Numbered from the stretch's first letter, positions 7,972-16,723 are shown. The stretch is DNA of 64,000 nucleotides from Devosia ureilytica (GCF_024273195.1 NZ_JAMZCU010000001.1:124001-188000); one strand, 5' to 3'. The notes: generated from the sequence alone by a model not told the origin. Made by a program: numbers and translations.

Positions 7972-8778
7972 TCAGCCGTGGCGGCGAGATTCGAGGATCG
8001 ATTTGAGCACCAGGGTTGCCACGGCGATCAGAGTGAGGGTGGAGGCGGCGGCGAAGGCGCCGGTGACGTTAAAGTCGTTGAAGAGGAGGTTGATCTGGAG
8101 GGGCAGGGTGTTGGTCTGGCCGCGAATGGCGCCGGAGACGACAGAGACGGCCCCGAATTCGCCCATGACGCGGGCATTGGTGAGGACTGCACCATAGACC
8201 ATGGCCCATGAGATATTGGGCAGGGTGACGTACCAGAACATCTGCCAGCCATTGGCGCCGAGCGAGAGCGCGGCCTCTTCGTCCTCGGTGCCCTGCTGGC
8301 TCATCAAGGGAATGAGTTCGCGCGCGGCAAAGGGGGCGGTCACAAAAAGGCTCACGAGAACGATGGCCAGCGGGGTGAACATCACCTGCAGGCTGTTGGC
8401 CTGAAGGAAGGGGCCGAGGAGACCCTGACCGCCATAGAGGAAGAGATAGACCACGCCGGCAACAATGGGGCTCATCGAGGCGGGCAGCTCAATGATGGAA
8501 ATCAGCAATTGTCGGCCCCGGAAACGGAAGCGGGTGACGAGCCACGCCAATGCCGCGCCGACGACGATATTGACCGGCACGACGATGAGAGCAGTCATCA
8601 CCGACAGCCAGATGGCGTGGAGTGTGTTGGGCTCGATGATATTGGCGAAATAGACGCCCAGGCCTTCACGCAGGGCAAAGGAGAAGATCAACACCAGCGG
8701 CACCACAAGCACGAAGAGCGCCAGGGTGACGGCAAGGGTGATGAGGATGATTTCGCCTGCGGAGCGGGACCTTGTCAT
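7972..8778 (-). CDS. cysW: Sulfate/thiosulfate ABC transporter permease CysW
   Basis: This 268-aa inner-membrane permease has about six helices. The MetI-type permease loop includes EEEAALSLGANGWQMFWYVTLP (EAA motif), and the end contains RVMGEFGAVSVVSGAIRGQT, typical of CysW. I start it at the ATG 8778, which has GGGGAGAGG about 9 bases upstream. Reading further upstream enters a palindromic repeat. It pairs with CysT (193 bp upstream) to form the membrane channel for sulfate import. The cognate ATPase CysA is not in this window. Confidence 0.93.
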   Translation of the reverse strand: MTRSRSAGEIILITLAVTLALFVLVVPLVLIFSFALREGLGVYFANIIEPNTLHAIWLSVMTALIVVPVNIVVGAALAWLVTRFRFRGRQLLISIIELPASMSPIVAGVVYLFLYGGQGLLGPFLQANSLQVMFTPLAIVLVSLFVTAPFAARELIPLMSQQGTEDEEAALSLGANGWQMFWYVTLPNISWAMVYGAVLTNARVMGEFGAVSVVSGAIRGQTNTLPLQINLLFNDFNVTGAFAAASTLTLIAVATLVLKSILESRRHG

Positions 8779-8834
8779 TGGCAGAACCTCTCCCCCGTCT
8801 TGCGGGTACCTTTTCCAGCCAGCGGGAAGGGAAG

Positions 8835-8943
8835 CCCCCCACCCTTGGTCCCTCCCCACAAGGGGGAGGGAGACGCAGGGCCGAGGCGCCGCTGTTCATC
8901 GCCTCCCTCCCCTTGATGGGGAGGGAATGAGGGTGGGGTGGGG
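8835..8943. repeat. Composite REP/BIME-like element in the cysT-cysW gap
   Basis: Two class I units lie head to head. The forward unit is 8835-8872 (CCCCCCACCC ... CCTCCCC-ACA-AGGGGGAGGG). The reverse unit is 8903-8943 (TCCCTCCCC-TTGAT-GGGGAGGGA ... GGGTGGGGTGGGG). The roughly 30-nt centre resembles, inverted, the centre of the 27841-27959 element (GATGAACA-n-CGGC). Confidence 0.75.
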
Positions 8944-8971
8944 TCAAGCACACGGACCAGGCGTTCGCTCA

Positions 8972-9808
8972 TCACGCGGCCCTTTCCACATATCGCGTTT
9001 GCCAGGCGGCGAGGGCGTTGGTGGCGAGGAGGGTGAGAAAGGCGACAGCCAGGAGGACGAAGGCCAGGGCCGCGGCGGCCTCGTAATTGTATTCGTCGAG
9101 GCGGATGAAAATCAGCAGCGAGACGATTTCTGTGACGCCGGGGATATTGCCGGCGATGAACACCACGGCCCCGAACTCGCCCAGCGAGCGGGCGAAGGAG
9201 AGCACGCAGCCGCCGATGAAGGCGGGCAGGATGGTGGGCCAGATGATGCGGGTGAAGATCTGCCAGCGACTGGCGCCGAGTGTTTCGGCGGCGGCCTCAA
9301 GGCTTTCGTCCACCTCTTCGAGCACGGGCTGAACCGCCCGGACGACGAAGGGGATGGATGTGAAGGCCATGGCAGCGACGATGCCGGCCTGGGTGTAATT
9401 GATCTTGAGACCGTTCGGTTCAAGGAACTGGCCATACCAGCCGGTATCGGCAAACAGGGTGACCAGCACCAGCCCGGCGACGGCGGTTGGCAGGGCGAAG
9501 GGGAGATCCACCAGCGCATCCAGGATGCGGCGCCCCGGGAAGCGATAGCGCGTCAGCACCCAGGCGAGCAGCAGGCCGACGACGCCATTGATGATTGTGG
9601 CGTAGAAGGCCGAGGAAAAAGTGATCTGGTAGGCGGCAATGGCGCGGCGCGAGGAGATGATGCGCCAGAATTCGGGCAGGCCCATGCCGGCCAGCTTGAG
9701 CAGCATGGCCAGAATAGGCAGCAGAATAACGAGGGTGACGTAAAAGAGCGAGACGCCCATGGTCAGGCCGAAGCCGGGGAGCAGGTGTTTGCTGCGTTGG
9801 TTGGGCAT
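8972..9808 (-). CDS. cysT: Sulfate/thiosulfate ABC transporter permease CysT (CysU)
   Basis: This 278-aa six-helix permease shows LPGFGLTMGVSLFYVTLVIL at the N-terminus, LDALVDLPFALPTAVAGL, an EAA loop (EAAAETLGASRWQIF) and FARSLGEFGAVVFIAGNIPG, all characteristic of CysT. The ATG at 9808 has a GAGG about 8 bases upstream. Earlier starts would run through repeat sequence. It lies between sbp and cysW, separated from each by gaps made largely of palindromic repeats. Confidence 0.94.
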   Translation of the reverse strand: MPNQRSKHLLPGFGLTMGVSLFYVTLVILLPILAMLLKLAGMGLPEFWRIISSRRAIAAYQITFSSAFYATIINGVVGLLLAWVLTRYRFPGRRILDALVDLPFALPTAVAGLVLVTLFADTGWYGQFLEPNGLKINYTQAGIVAAMAFTSIPFVVRAVQPVLEEVDESLEAAAETLGASRWQIFTRIIWPTILPAFIGGCVLSFARSLGEFGAVVFIAGNIPGVTEIVSLLIFIRLDEYNYEAAAALAFVLLAVAFLTLLATNALAAWQTRYVERAA

Positions 9809-9830
9809 CACCGAGACCTCGGGTTGGGGC

Positions 9831-9968
9831 CTTCCTCCGCCATGAGGGGAGGCAATGAGGGTGGGGTGGGGCCAAACACGCTGGCCGTGTTCGTGGCACC
9901 ACCCCACCCCAGCTTTGCTAAGGCCTTTGGCCTAGCTGCGCTACCCTCCCCATCAAGGGGAGGGAGGG
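9831..9968. repeat. Composite REP-like element in the sbp-cysT gap
   Basis: A reverse class I unit (9831-9871, ending GGGTGGGGTGGGG) is followed by a short hairpin (ACACG/CGTGT) and a forward unit (9898-9968). The forward unit contains the bulged stem GCTAAGGCC-TTT-GGCCTAGC (9917-9936) and ends CCCTCCCC-ATCA-AGGGGAGGG. Confidence 0.75.
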
Positions 9969-9991
9969 CAGGAGCCGATGGTCCGTCCATG

Positions 9992-10063
9992 CGAGCGTAG
10001 CTCTCATGGCCTTCTCACCTCAAATCTCTCCACTGGAGAGATTTGCCCTTTGCGACGGCTCGA
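9992..10063. repeat. 72-nt structured repeat, copy A (covarying hairpin)
   Basis: The outer stem is CGAGC (9992-9996) with GCTCG near 10059-10063. Inside is the perfect 10-bp hairpin AAATCTCTCC-ACT-GGAGAGATTT (10022-10044). It shares CGAGCGTAGCTCTCATGGCC and GACGGCTCGA with copy B at 19743-19815, where the hairpin bases differ on both arms but still pair. It ends just before the sbp stop codon and could act as the 3' stem-loop of that transcript. Confidence 0.8.
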
Positions 10064-10064
10064 G

Positions 10065-11063
10065 TTACTGGTTCACGAAAACCTGGTCGAGCAGACCGCC
10101 TTCGGCGAAGTGTTCTTCGGAGACCTTGGCCCAGCCGCCGAAGGCTTCGTCGACATTGACGAGGCGCACTTCGGGGAAGCGGTCGGCAAATTCGGCGGCG
10201 ACGGTTTCGTTGTTGACGCGGTGATTGCGACCGGCGGCGATGCGCTGGCCATCATCGGAATAGAGGAAATCGAGATAGGCCTTGGCCAGATCGCGGCTGC
10301 CGCGGCTATCGACGACCTTGTCGACGATGGCGACCGGGAATTCGGCCAGGAGGCTGACCGAAGGCACCACGGATTCATATTTGTCGGCGCCGAGCAGGCT
10401 GACGGCGCTGAGCACTTCGGCTTCAAAGGTGATCAGCACATCGCCAAGGCCGCGTTCGGCGAAGGCGGTGGTGGCGCCACGGCCGCCAGTCTCGAACACG
10501 GGCACGTTGAGGAAAACCTTGGTGAGGTATTCGACGACCTTGGCCTCGTCGCCGGCAAATTCCTCATTGGCCCAGGCGCGGGCGGCCAGATAGGTGTAGC
10601 GGGCATTGCCCGAAGTCTTGGGATTCGGGAAAATCACCGAGACGTCGTCGCGGGCCAGATCGCCCCAATCGGAAATGCCCTTGGGATTGCCGGCGCGGAC
10701 GAGGAAAGCGGGCAGGGAATAGAAGGGCGAGGCGGAATTGGCGAATTCGCTCTGCCAGTCGGCGGAAACAAAGCCGCCTTCGACCAGCTTTTCGATATCG
10801 GTGACCTGATTGAAGGTCACGACGTCGGCCGGCAGGCCCTCGAGAATGGCGCGGGCCTGGGTGGAGGTGCCGGCGTGGGACTGGTTGATGGTGACGGCGA
10901 CGCCATTGGCGGCTTGGTAGGCAGGAATGAAGGCGGCGTTCTCTTCGTCGAACAGCTCGCGGGCAATGTCGTAGGAGGCGTTGAGGAGGTCGGTCGGCTG
11001 AGCCAGGGCCGGCGTGGCGACGAGGGCCAGGGCAGCGGCGGCGGAGAGGAGAAGCTTGTTCAT
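10065..11063 (-). CDS. sbp: Periplasmic sulfate-binding protein
   Basis: This 332-aa periplasmic binding protein has a clear signal peptide (cleavage after about residue 21, ...TPALA-Q). The mature part shows family motifs: LLNASYDIARELF, NQSHAGTSTQARAILEG, ADVVTFNQVTDIEKL, PNPKTSGNARYTYLAAR and GRGATTAFAERGLGDVLI. The SGNAR and sulfate-contacting serines are as in Sbp/CysP. It delivers sulfate (or thiosulfate) to CysT/CysW and is the first gene of the set. The region 11064-11135 upstream would hold its promoter, but I see no clear operator there. Confidence 0.95.
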   Translation of the reverse strand: MNKLLLSAAAALALVATPALAQPTDLLNASYDIARELFDEENAAFIPAYQAANGVAVTINQSHAGTSTQARAILEGLPADVVTFNQVTDIEKLVEGGFVSADWQSEFANSASPFYSLPAFLVRAGNPKGISDWGDLARDDVSVIFPNPKTSGNARYTYLAARAWANEEFAGDEAKVVEYLTKVFLNVPVFETGGRGATTAFAERGLGDVLITFEAEVLSAVSLLGADKYESVVPSVSLLAEFPVAIVDKVVDSRGSRDLAKAYLDFLYSDDGQRIAAGRNHRVNNETVAAEFADRFPEVRLVNVDEAFGGWAKVSEEHFAEGGLLDQVFVNQ

Positions 11064-11229
11064 GATGACGCAATATCCATTGGTCTAGTCGAGTTGACCA
11101 TGGTGATGCGACGGCGCGCCGGGCGTCGTAAAGGGCTAAATGCCTCTATCGGATGAGTAATTTACCGGCTCAATTCCGGCGGCAAAGACGTTCCGCCGGG
11201 GGCGGGTTCTGCGCCAATTCCTTTCGGGG

Positions 11230-11258
11230 GTGCCGGCCACCCGATGGGCGGCCGGCAC
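11230..11258. terminator. Stem-loop downstream of the GlsB-like gene
   Basis: GTGCCGGCC (11230-11238) pairs perfectly with GGCCGGCAC (11250-11258). It begins a few bases after the stop of the minus-strand gene at 11264-11515. The T-rich side (ATTTTCTATTTT) lies on the plus-strand exit, so termination of the minus-strand transcript is not certain. Confidence 0.5.
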
Positions 11259-11263
11259 ATTTT

Positions 11264-11515
11264 CTATTTTCGCACTGCGCGAGCAATGGCGATGATGATG
11301 CAGGCGCCGATGAAGCCGGCAATGAGGTAGCCGAGCCAGCCGCCAAAGGAGATTCCCAGCAAGCCGAAGACCAGGCTCGCCAGGATGGCGCCGACAATGC
11401 CCAGAATGACGTTCATGAGAACGCCGCCACCCGAGTTCATGAACCGGCTGGCAAGCCAGCCCGCAATGCCGCCAATCAAGATGGCCGCAATCCAACCCAC
11501 TCCGTCAAAACCCAT
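11264..11515 (-). CDS. GlsB/YeaQ/YmgE-family small membrane protein
   Basis: This 83-aa protein has three hydrophobic segments full of glycines (GWIAAILIGGIAGWLASRFM, NVILGIVGAILASLVFG, LGYLIAGFIGACIIIAIA). This is the pattern of the transglycosylase-associated / YeaQ family, which is often linked to stress. The ATG at 11515 is set by a strong AGGAGG 7 bases upstream; reading further upstream gives non-family sequence. The molecular role is not known in the family. It sits between sbp and the SLC13 transporter. Confidence 0.88.
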   Translation of the reverse strand: MGFDGVGWIAAILIGGIAGWLASRFMNSGGGVLMNVILGIVGAILASLVFGLLGISFGGWLGYLIAGFIGACIIIAIARAVRK

Positions 11516-11631
11516 TTTGCTTCCTCCTCGCACTGAGTCTGCGTGCAAGCAGAGGGTGGCACAGTGGACGGAAAAGGCAAGAAGCGTTCGGTCCGCGCCA
11601 TTCAACAGCACTCATGGACCGAATTTTACGG

Positions 11632-13401
11632 TCAGAAGGGCCAGACAATCATGAGGGCGGGGACGCCCACGAGAACGACGAGAATGGAGAGCGGCAGGCC
11701 GAGGCGCCAGTAGTCGCCGAAGCGGTAGCCGCCCGGGGCCATGACCAATGTATTGCACTGGTGGCCAATGGGGGTCAGAAAATCGCAGCCGGCGCCGATG
11801 GCGACGGCCATAAGGAACGCCTCGGGGCGGTAGCCCAGGCCTGTGGCGAAAGCGGCGGCGATGGGCGCCATGACCAGCACGGTGGCCGCGTTGTTGAGAA
11901 AAGGCGTCACCGCCATGGCGGCGACCATAATCAGCGCGAGCGCCCCCCAGCCGGGCAAGGTAACAGCGGTGGCTGTCAGCCACATGGCGACGAGGTCAGT
12001 GCCGCCGGTCGATTGCAGGCTCTCGCTGACCGGAATGAGGCAGGCGAGCATGATGAGAATTGGGCCGTCGACCTGGTTGTAGACCTCGCGCAGGGGCAGG
12101 GCGCCCGTCAGCACCATGATGGCCGCTGCGGCAAAGAAGGCAGGAGCCACGGGCACCATGCCAAGCGCGGTGGCGGCCATGGCGGCCAGCAGGATGGCGA
12201 GGGGGAGCAAGCCCTTGCGCACGCTGCCCAGCTTCAGGCCGCGTTCGACCAGCGGGAGAATGTCCCATTCCCGCAGCAGGTCGGGGATGCGTTTGAGATG
12301 ACCTTGCAGGAGGATCACGTCGCCGTTCTGGAAGCGGATTTCGCCCAGGCGCTTGGTGAAGCGCTGGTCGCGGCGGGAAATGGCGAGGAGGTTCAGGCCG
12401 GTGCGGTCGAACAGGGTGAGTTCCTGGGCGCTGGCGCCGATAAGGCCGGAGCTTTCCCCGATGATGGCCTCGATGACCCCGATATTGCCGCTGTCGCGCG
12501 AGGCGGCGCCGCGGCGTTCGGCAAAGGACAGGCCGGTCTGGCTGACCATTTTGTCGAGCGCTTCCGGGTCGCCCTCAATGAGCAGGATATCGCCGGCGCG
12601 CAGGGTGGCATCGGGCAGGGGGGTGCGGCGGCGGCCCGAGGCGCTGACAATGCCGGTGACCATGGCGGCGCCGTCGGCGGCTGATTGCAGCTCGCCCACC
12701 GTCTTGCCGATGGCGGTGCTGTCGGCGGTGACATGGGCCTCGGTGGTGTAGTTCTTGATCTCGATGGCCTTGTCCATGCCGCTCTCCTCGCGGCGGCGCT
12801 CGGGCAGCAGCCAATAGAAGAAGGCCAGGAAGACTACGCCCACGGCGGCGAGAATGGCGCCCACGGCGGTGAAATCGAACATGGTGAAGGCGGTGCCGGT
12901 CAGTTCCTGGCGCACGCCGGAGACGATGATGTTGGGCGAGGTGCCGATCTGGGTCATGAGCCCGCCCAGCAAGGAACCGAAGGCCATGGGCATCAGGAAC
13001 ATGGAGGGTGAGACATTGGAGCGGCGCGCCATCTGGAAAGCGATGGGCATCATGATGGCCAAGGCGCCGATATTCTTCACGAAGGCGGAGAGGATGGTGA
13101 CGATGACGACCAGGACGATCAACTGCATGCGCGGGGCAGTCATGCGTGGCAAATAGCGGCGGATTGCCACTTCCATGATGCCGGAACGGGCTACTGCGGC
13201 GCTGACCACCAGGGCGCTGCCCACGATGATGACGATGTCGTTGGAAAATCCGGTGAAGGCGCTTTCGGCGGGGACAACGCCCACCAGCAGCGCCACGAGC
13301 AGGGCGCAGACGGCCACCAGATCATAGCGCCAGCGGCCCAGGATGAAGGCAACCATCATGCCCGCAATGATCAGAAAGGCGAGCACTTGCGGGATGGTCA
13401 T
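11632..13401 (-). CDS. SLC13/DASS-type permease with two TrkA-C (RCK_C) domains
   Basis: This 589-aa inner-membrane transporter has an N-terminal bundle of helices (about 1-190), two cytosolic TrkA-C-like domains (about 205-290 and 300-385) and a second bundle to the C-terminus. FVKNIGALAIMMPIAF and FLNNAATVLVMAPIA are the paired family hairpin motifs. QIGTSPNIIVSGVR and TPIGHQCNTLVMAPGGY match the substrate-binding repeats. Members move sulfate, dicarboxylates or other anions. Nearness to sbp-cysTW makes sulfate plausible but this is inference. An RBS-like GGAG precedes the ATG. Confidence 0.88.
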   Translation of the reverse strand: MTIPQVLAFLIIAGMMVAFILGRWRYDLVAVCALLVALLVGVVPAESAFTGFSNDIVIIVGSALVVSAAVARSGIMEVAIRRYLPRMTAPRMQLIVLVVIVTILSAFVKNIGALAIMMPIAFQMARRSNVSPSMFLMPMAFGSLLGGLMTQIGTSPNIIVSGVRQELTGTAFTMFDFTAVGAILAAVGVVFLAFFYWLLPERRREESGMDKAIEIKNYTTEAHVTADSTAIGKTVGELQSAADGAAMVTGIVSASGRRRTPLPDATLRAGDILLIEGDPEALDKMVSQTGLSFAERRGAASRDSGNIGVIEAIIGESSGLIGASAQELTLFDRTGLNLLAISRRDQRFTKRLGEIRFQNGDVILLQGHLKRIPDLLREWDILPLVERGLKLGSVRKGLLPLAILLAAMAATALGMVPVAPAFFAAAAIMVLTGALPLREVYNQVDGPILIMLACLIPVSESLQSTGGTDLVAMWLTATAVTLPGWGALALIMVAAMAVTPFLNNAATVLVMAPIAAAFATGLGYRPEAFLMAVAIGAGCDFLTPIGHQCNTLVMAPGGYRFGDYWRLGLPLSILVVLVGVPALMIVWPF

Positions 13402-13533
13402 AGGCTGCTCCGTTACCGTGGACCTTCAAAACGCGGCGAGGCCACAATAGTCGCACATGGGGCCGATTATAGACCATGCCCGGTTCCCACTACGAGGGGG
13501 GTATGGCAAAAAGTTCTGGTTTGGGAGGTCAGC

Positions 13534-14448
13534 ATGGCGCGACTGATTACGACTCTGGGTGCATTTGAACGCGAAGAACTGGGCCTGATTCTGCCCCATG
13601 AGCATGTGTTCGTGGACCTGAGGACGCCCGACCAACCGGGCTATGCGCAGGCCGATGCGGACGATGTGGTGCGGTTGATGGCGCCACAGATCGAGGCCAT
13701 CAAGGCGCAGGGCGTGACGGCCTTGGTGGAATGTTCCACTGGCGGGGTGGGGCTGCGGGTAGATATCGACCTGGCGGTATCACAGGCGACCGGCATGCCC
13801 ATCGTGGTGCCGACCGGTAATTACCGAGAGCCCTGGATACCCGATTGGGTGGCCGAGGCGAGCGAAGCTTCGCTCGAAGCCTGGATGGTGGGGCATCTGA
13901 CCGAAGGCGTCGATGACACCGGTGTTGTGGCCGCCTGGATCAAGGTGAGCGCGGGCGACGATGGCATCACGCCGATGGAAACCAAGATCTTGCGAGCGGC
14001 GGCGCGGGCCTCGGCGCGGACCGGGGCGGTGATCGGGTCACACACGATCCGGGGCCGGGTGGTGATGGATCAGCTTGATATTATCGAAGCCGAGGGCGGA
14101 TCGGCCAAACGGTTCATTTCCATCCATACCCAGGCCGAGCCGGACTTTGAGCTGCACAAGGCGGTGGCGGCGCGCGGGGCGTGGATCGAATATGACCATG
14201 TGGGGCGCGACCCGGATGATGAAGTGCTGGCGCTGGTGCTCAAGGCGCTGGAGGCCGGACTGGGTAAGCAGCTGCTGCTGAGCCATGACCTTGGGTGGTA
14301 CGACCCGGCCCAGCCGGGTGGCGGCACGCCGCGGCCCTATACACATCTGGTGGATTGGCTCCTGCCGGCACTGCGGGCTGAGGGCGTGGAAGAAGCCATG
14401 ATCAACCGGCTGACACAAGACAATCCGTTCGACGCCTTTGCGCGGTAG
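13534..14448 (+). CDS. Phosphotriesterase-family metal-dependent hydrolase
   Basis: This 304-aa amidohydrolase-superfamily TIM barrel has a binuclear metal site. The N-terminal HxH is PHEHVFVDL (H22, H24). The bridging lysine is likely WIKVSAGDDG. The next histidines are IGSHTIRG and ISIHTQAEPD, and the last aspartate is LLLSHDLGW. These match phosphotriesterases and their lactonase-like relatives (PLLs), so lactone or phosphotriester hydrolysis is possible but the true substrate is unknown. The start at 13534 has GGGAGG 6-11 bases upstream. Longer upstream readings are unsupported. Confidence 0.85.
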   Translation: MARLITTLGAFEREELGLILPHEHVFVDLRTPDQPGYAQADADDVVRLMAPQIEAIKAQGVTALVECSTGGVGLRVDIDLAVSQATGMPIVVPTGNYREPWIPDWVAEASEASLEAWMVGHLTEGVDDTGVVAAWIKVSAGDDGITPMETKILRAAARASARTGAVIGSHTIRGRVVMDQLDIIEAEGGSAKRFISIHTQAEPDFELHKAVAARGAWIEYDHVGRDPDDEVLALVLKALEAGLGKQLLLSHDLGWYDPAQPGGGTPRPYTHLVDWLLPALRAEGVEEAMINRLTQDNPFDAFAR

Positions 14449-14451
14449 GGC

Positions 14452-14688
14452 TCAGGCGTCGCTGTCGGGGTCCGTGGCCAAGGCATAGGGCAGGCGGGCG
14501 AGGAGCCTGCGGCCTCCATCCTCGATCTCGAAACAGCCACCGGTCGGATCGTCGGCGAGGGCCAAAGCGGAACGGGCCGCGAAACTGGCCTCTTCGAGGG
14601 CTGTGTTGAGGGATGGCAGGACAATGCCGTCGATATCGGTTTCCAGATGCCCTTCGGCATCGCGGTGATTGAAGAAATAACGTTCCAT
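14452..14688 (-). CDS. Small DUF6894-type protein
   Basis: This 78-aa protein begins MERYFFNHRDAEG and has a DIDGIVLPSLNTALEEA segment. This is typical of small rhizobial proteins that start with a YFFN/YFxH strand and contain a D-x-x-G-x-x-L-P/E helix. Function is unknown. The ATG at 14688 has AAGGAG about 8 bases upstream. The gene faces the phosphotriesterase-like gene tail to tail with a 3-base gap and lies upstream of rimO on the other side. Confidence 0.75.
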   Translation of the reverse strand: MERYFFNHRDAEGHLETDIDGIVLPSLNTALEEASFAARSALALADDPTGGCFEIEDGGRRLLARLPYALATDPDSDA

Positions 14689-14775
14689 GGCGCAGCTCCT
14701 TGCTGCAGCATCGAACGTCAAAACGCCCGGGACGTTGCCCGGGCGCCGATCACGTTTAAATGTTGTTGGGGGCGG

Positions 14776-16101
14776 TCAGCCCTGGGCCGGTTCGGCAAAC
14801 AGGTCGTATTCGTCATTGTCGGTGACGGTGACCGAGACGATGTCGCCGATCTTGATGTTGTCGGCCTTGTTGATGATGACCTGGCCGTCGATTTCCGGGG
14901 CGTCCCACTTGGAGCGGGCGATGGCCCGGTTTTCCTCGGGGCGGACGTCGTCGACGATAACGTCGATGGTGCGGCCGACCTTTTTGGCGAGCTGGCCGTG
15001 GGAGACGTTCTGCGCCACTTCCATCAGGCGCTCGAAGCGATCCTGCATGACTTCGTCGGGCACGATGCCCTCGAGCTCATTGGCCGGGGCGCCGGTGACG
15101 GGCTCGTATTTGAAGCAACCGGCGCGGTCGATTTCGGCCTCTTCAATGAAATCGAGCATCATCTCGAAGTCTTCCTCGGTCTCACCGGGGAAGCCGACAA
15201 TGAAGTTCGAGCGGACGGTCAGGTCGGGAACCTGCTCGCGCCATTTGAGGATGCGGTTGAGCGTCTTGTCCTGGTGGGCTGGACGGCGCATGGCCTTGAG
15301 CACCTTGGGCGAGGCGTGCTGGAAGGGAATGTCGAGATAGGGCAGGACGAGGCCTTCGGCCATCAGTTCCATGACCTGATCGACATGGGGATAGGGATAG
15401 ACATAGTGCAGGCGCACCCAGGCGCCGAGCTGGCCCAGTTCCTTGGCGAGATCGTAGAATTTCGCCTTGACCTCGCGGCCGCGATACTTGCTCTCGGCAT
15501 ATTTGATATCGACGCCATAGGCGCTGGTGTCCTGGGAAATGACCAGCAGTTCCTTGACGCCGGAGCGGATCAGGCCCTCGGCTTCGGACAGAATGCCGGC
15601 CGCCGGACGCGAGGCGAGGTCGCCGCGAATCTGGGGAATGATGCAGAAGGAGCAACGGTTGTTGCAGCCTTCGGAAATCTTCAAATAGGCATAGTGGCGC
15701 GGCGTGAGCTTGAGCCCGCTTTCCGGGACCAGGTCCACAAAGCGATTGGGCACGGGCGGCAGATGCTCGTGCACCGCCGAAACCACGCTTTCGTACTGAT
15801 GCGGGCCGGTGATGGCGAGAACGCTGGGATGGGTCTGGCGGATGAGACCCTCTTCGACGCCGAGGCAACCGGTAACGATGACGCGACCGTTTTCATTGAG
15901 CGCTTCGCCAATGGCCTCAAGGCTTTCCTGCTTGGCGCTATCAAGAAAACCGCAGGTGTTGACGAGGACGACGTCGGCACCGGCATAGTCGCGGCTGAAC
16001 GAATACCCCTGCGCGCGCAGAGTGGTCATGATGCGTTCGCTATCGACGAGGGCTTTGGGGCAGCCGAGGCTGACGAGGCCAATTTTTGGCGCTTGGCTCA
16101 T
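14776..16101 (-). CDS. rimO: Ribosomal protein S12 methylthiotransferase RimO
   Basis: This 441-aa radical-SAM enzyme adds a methylthio group to the conserved aspartate of ribosomal protein S12. The N-terminal UPF0004 domain has [15 protein letters not shown] and [14 protein letters not shown], which bind the auxiliary cluster. The radical-SAM motif is [17 protein letters not shown] (CxxxCxxC). [13 protein letters not shown] and a C-terminal TRAM domain (about 370-435) follow. The GCPKALVD sequence separates RimO from its tRNA-modifying relative MiaB. It is monocistronic on the minus strand. Confidence 0.95.
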   Translation of the reverse strand: MSQAPKIGLVSLGCPKALVDSERIMTTLRAQGYSFSRDYAGADVVLVNTCGFLDSAKQESLEAIGEALNENGRVIVTGCLGVEEGLIRQTHPSVLAITGPHQYESVVSAVHEHLPPVPNRFVDLVPESGLKLTPRHYAYLKISEGCNNRCSFCIIPQIRGDLASRPAAGILSEAEGLIRSGVKELLVISQDTSAYGVDIKYAESKYRGREVKAKFYDLAKELGQLGAWVRLHYVYPYPHVDQVMELMAEGLVLPYLDIPFQHASPKVLKAMRRPAHQDKTLNRILKWREQVPDLTVRSNFIVGFPGETEEDFEMMLDFIEEAEIDRAGCFKYEPVTGAPANELEGIVPDEVMQDRFERLMEVAQNVSHGQLAKKVGRTIDVIVDDVRPEENRAIARSKWDAPEIDGQVIINKADNIKIGDIVSVTVTDNDEYDLFAEPAQG

Positions 16102-16345
16102 GTGAGCGTGAGTTCCGATGTGGGAATGATTGCGCGCGTCATACAGAAACTTGGACGGTTACGCAATGTGACTGCCCATCGTTGGGGGCGGCGCAGGTCT
16201 GTCGCAGGTGGGGAACACGCGATCTTGAAGGCTGTTGGAGTGAACAGTGCGTGCGGCATTGGCGTGGTTATGCAGCCCAACCAATCAGGCTAGGCGTGGC
16301 GACCTCGTTTTGCGCCATGGTGGCGCCGCATCCTGGAGCTCAATA

Positions 16346-16723
16346 GTGTCCAACCGTCTTTCCGCCTATGCACCGCAGGCCCTCGCTGTCCTGCGCGTGG
16401 TTGCTGCCCTGCTGTTCTTTCTGCATGGCACGCAGAAACTGTTCGGCTTTCCCGCCGCCGAATTTGCGCCGCCGGCGTTTTCGATCTTCTGGTTTGCCGG
16501 GGTCATCGAGATTGTCACCAGCGTTCTGATCGCCATTGGGCTTTTCACCCGCCCCGCAGCATTCATCGCGTCGGGCACCATGGCTGTGGCCTATTGGATG
16601 GTGCACGCCCCGGGCAATATGTACCCGACCAATAATGCCGGCGATGCGGCCATTCTATTCTGCTTCGTGTTTCTCTACCTGGTGTTTGCCGGGCCGGGCG
16701 CCTGGAGCGTCAGCAAGAAGTAG
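16346..16723 (+). CDS. DoxX-family membrane protein
   Basis: This 125-aa protein has four hydrophobic helices. LAVLRVVAALLFFLHGTQKLFGFP at the start, FAGVIEIVTSVLIAIGLFTRPAAF and the MYPTNNAGDAAILFCFVFLYL end match the DoxX family of quinone-linked or redox membrane proteins. GTG at 16346 is chosen: GGAG lies about 10 bases upstream and the preceding frame lacks family similarity. The exact role is unknown. Confidence 0.85.
   Translation: MSNRLSAYAPQALAVLRVVAALLFFLHGTQKLFGFPAAEFAPPAFSIFWFAGVIEIVTSVLIAIGLFTRPAAFIASGTMAVAYWMVHAPGNMYPTNNAGDAAILFCFVFLYLVFAGPGAWSVSKK

Noticed and set aside
6900..9970. CRISPR-like array from the repeated C/G-rich palindromes
   Set aside because: The copies are unevenly spaced, in mixed orientation and within gene gaps, without unique spacers of uniform length or cas genes. 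They are REP-like elements.
8726..10000. 424-codon plus-strand open frame across cysT and its repeats
   Set aside because: It runs through palindromic repeats and antisense to cysT. Glycine/aspartate/glutamine bias and no motif.
14647..16293. 548-codon plus-strand open frame opposite rimO
   Set aside because: rimO on the minus strand has intact radical-SAM motifs. The opposite frame is a shadow.
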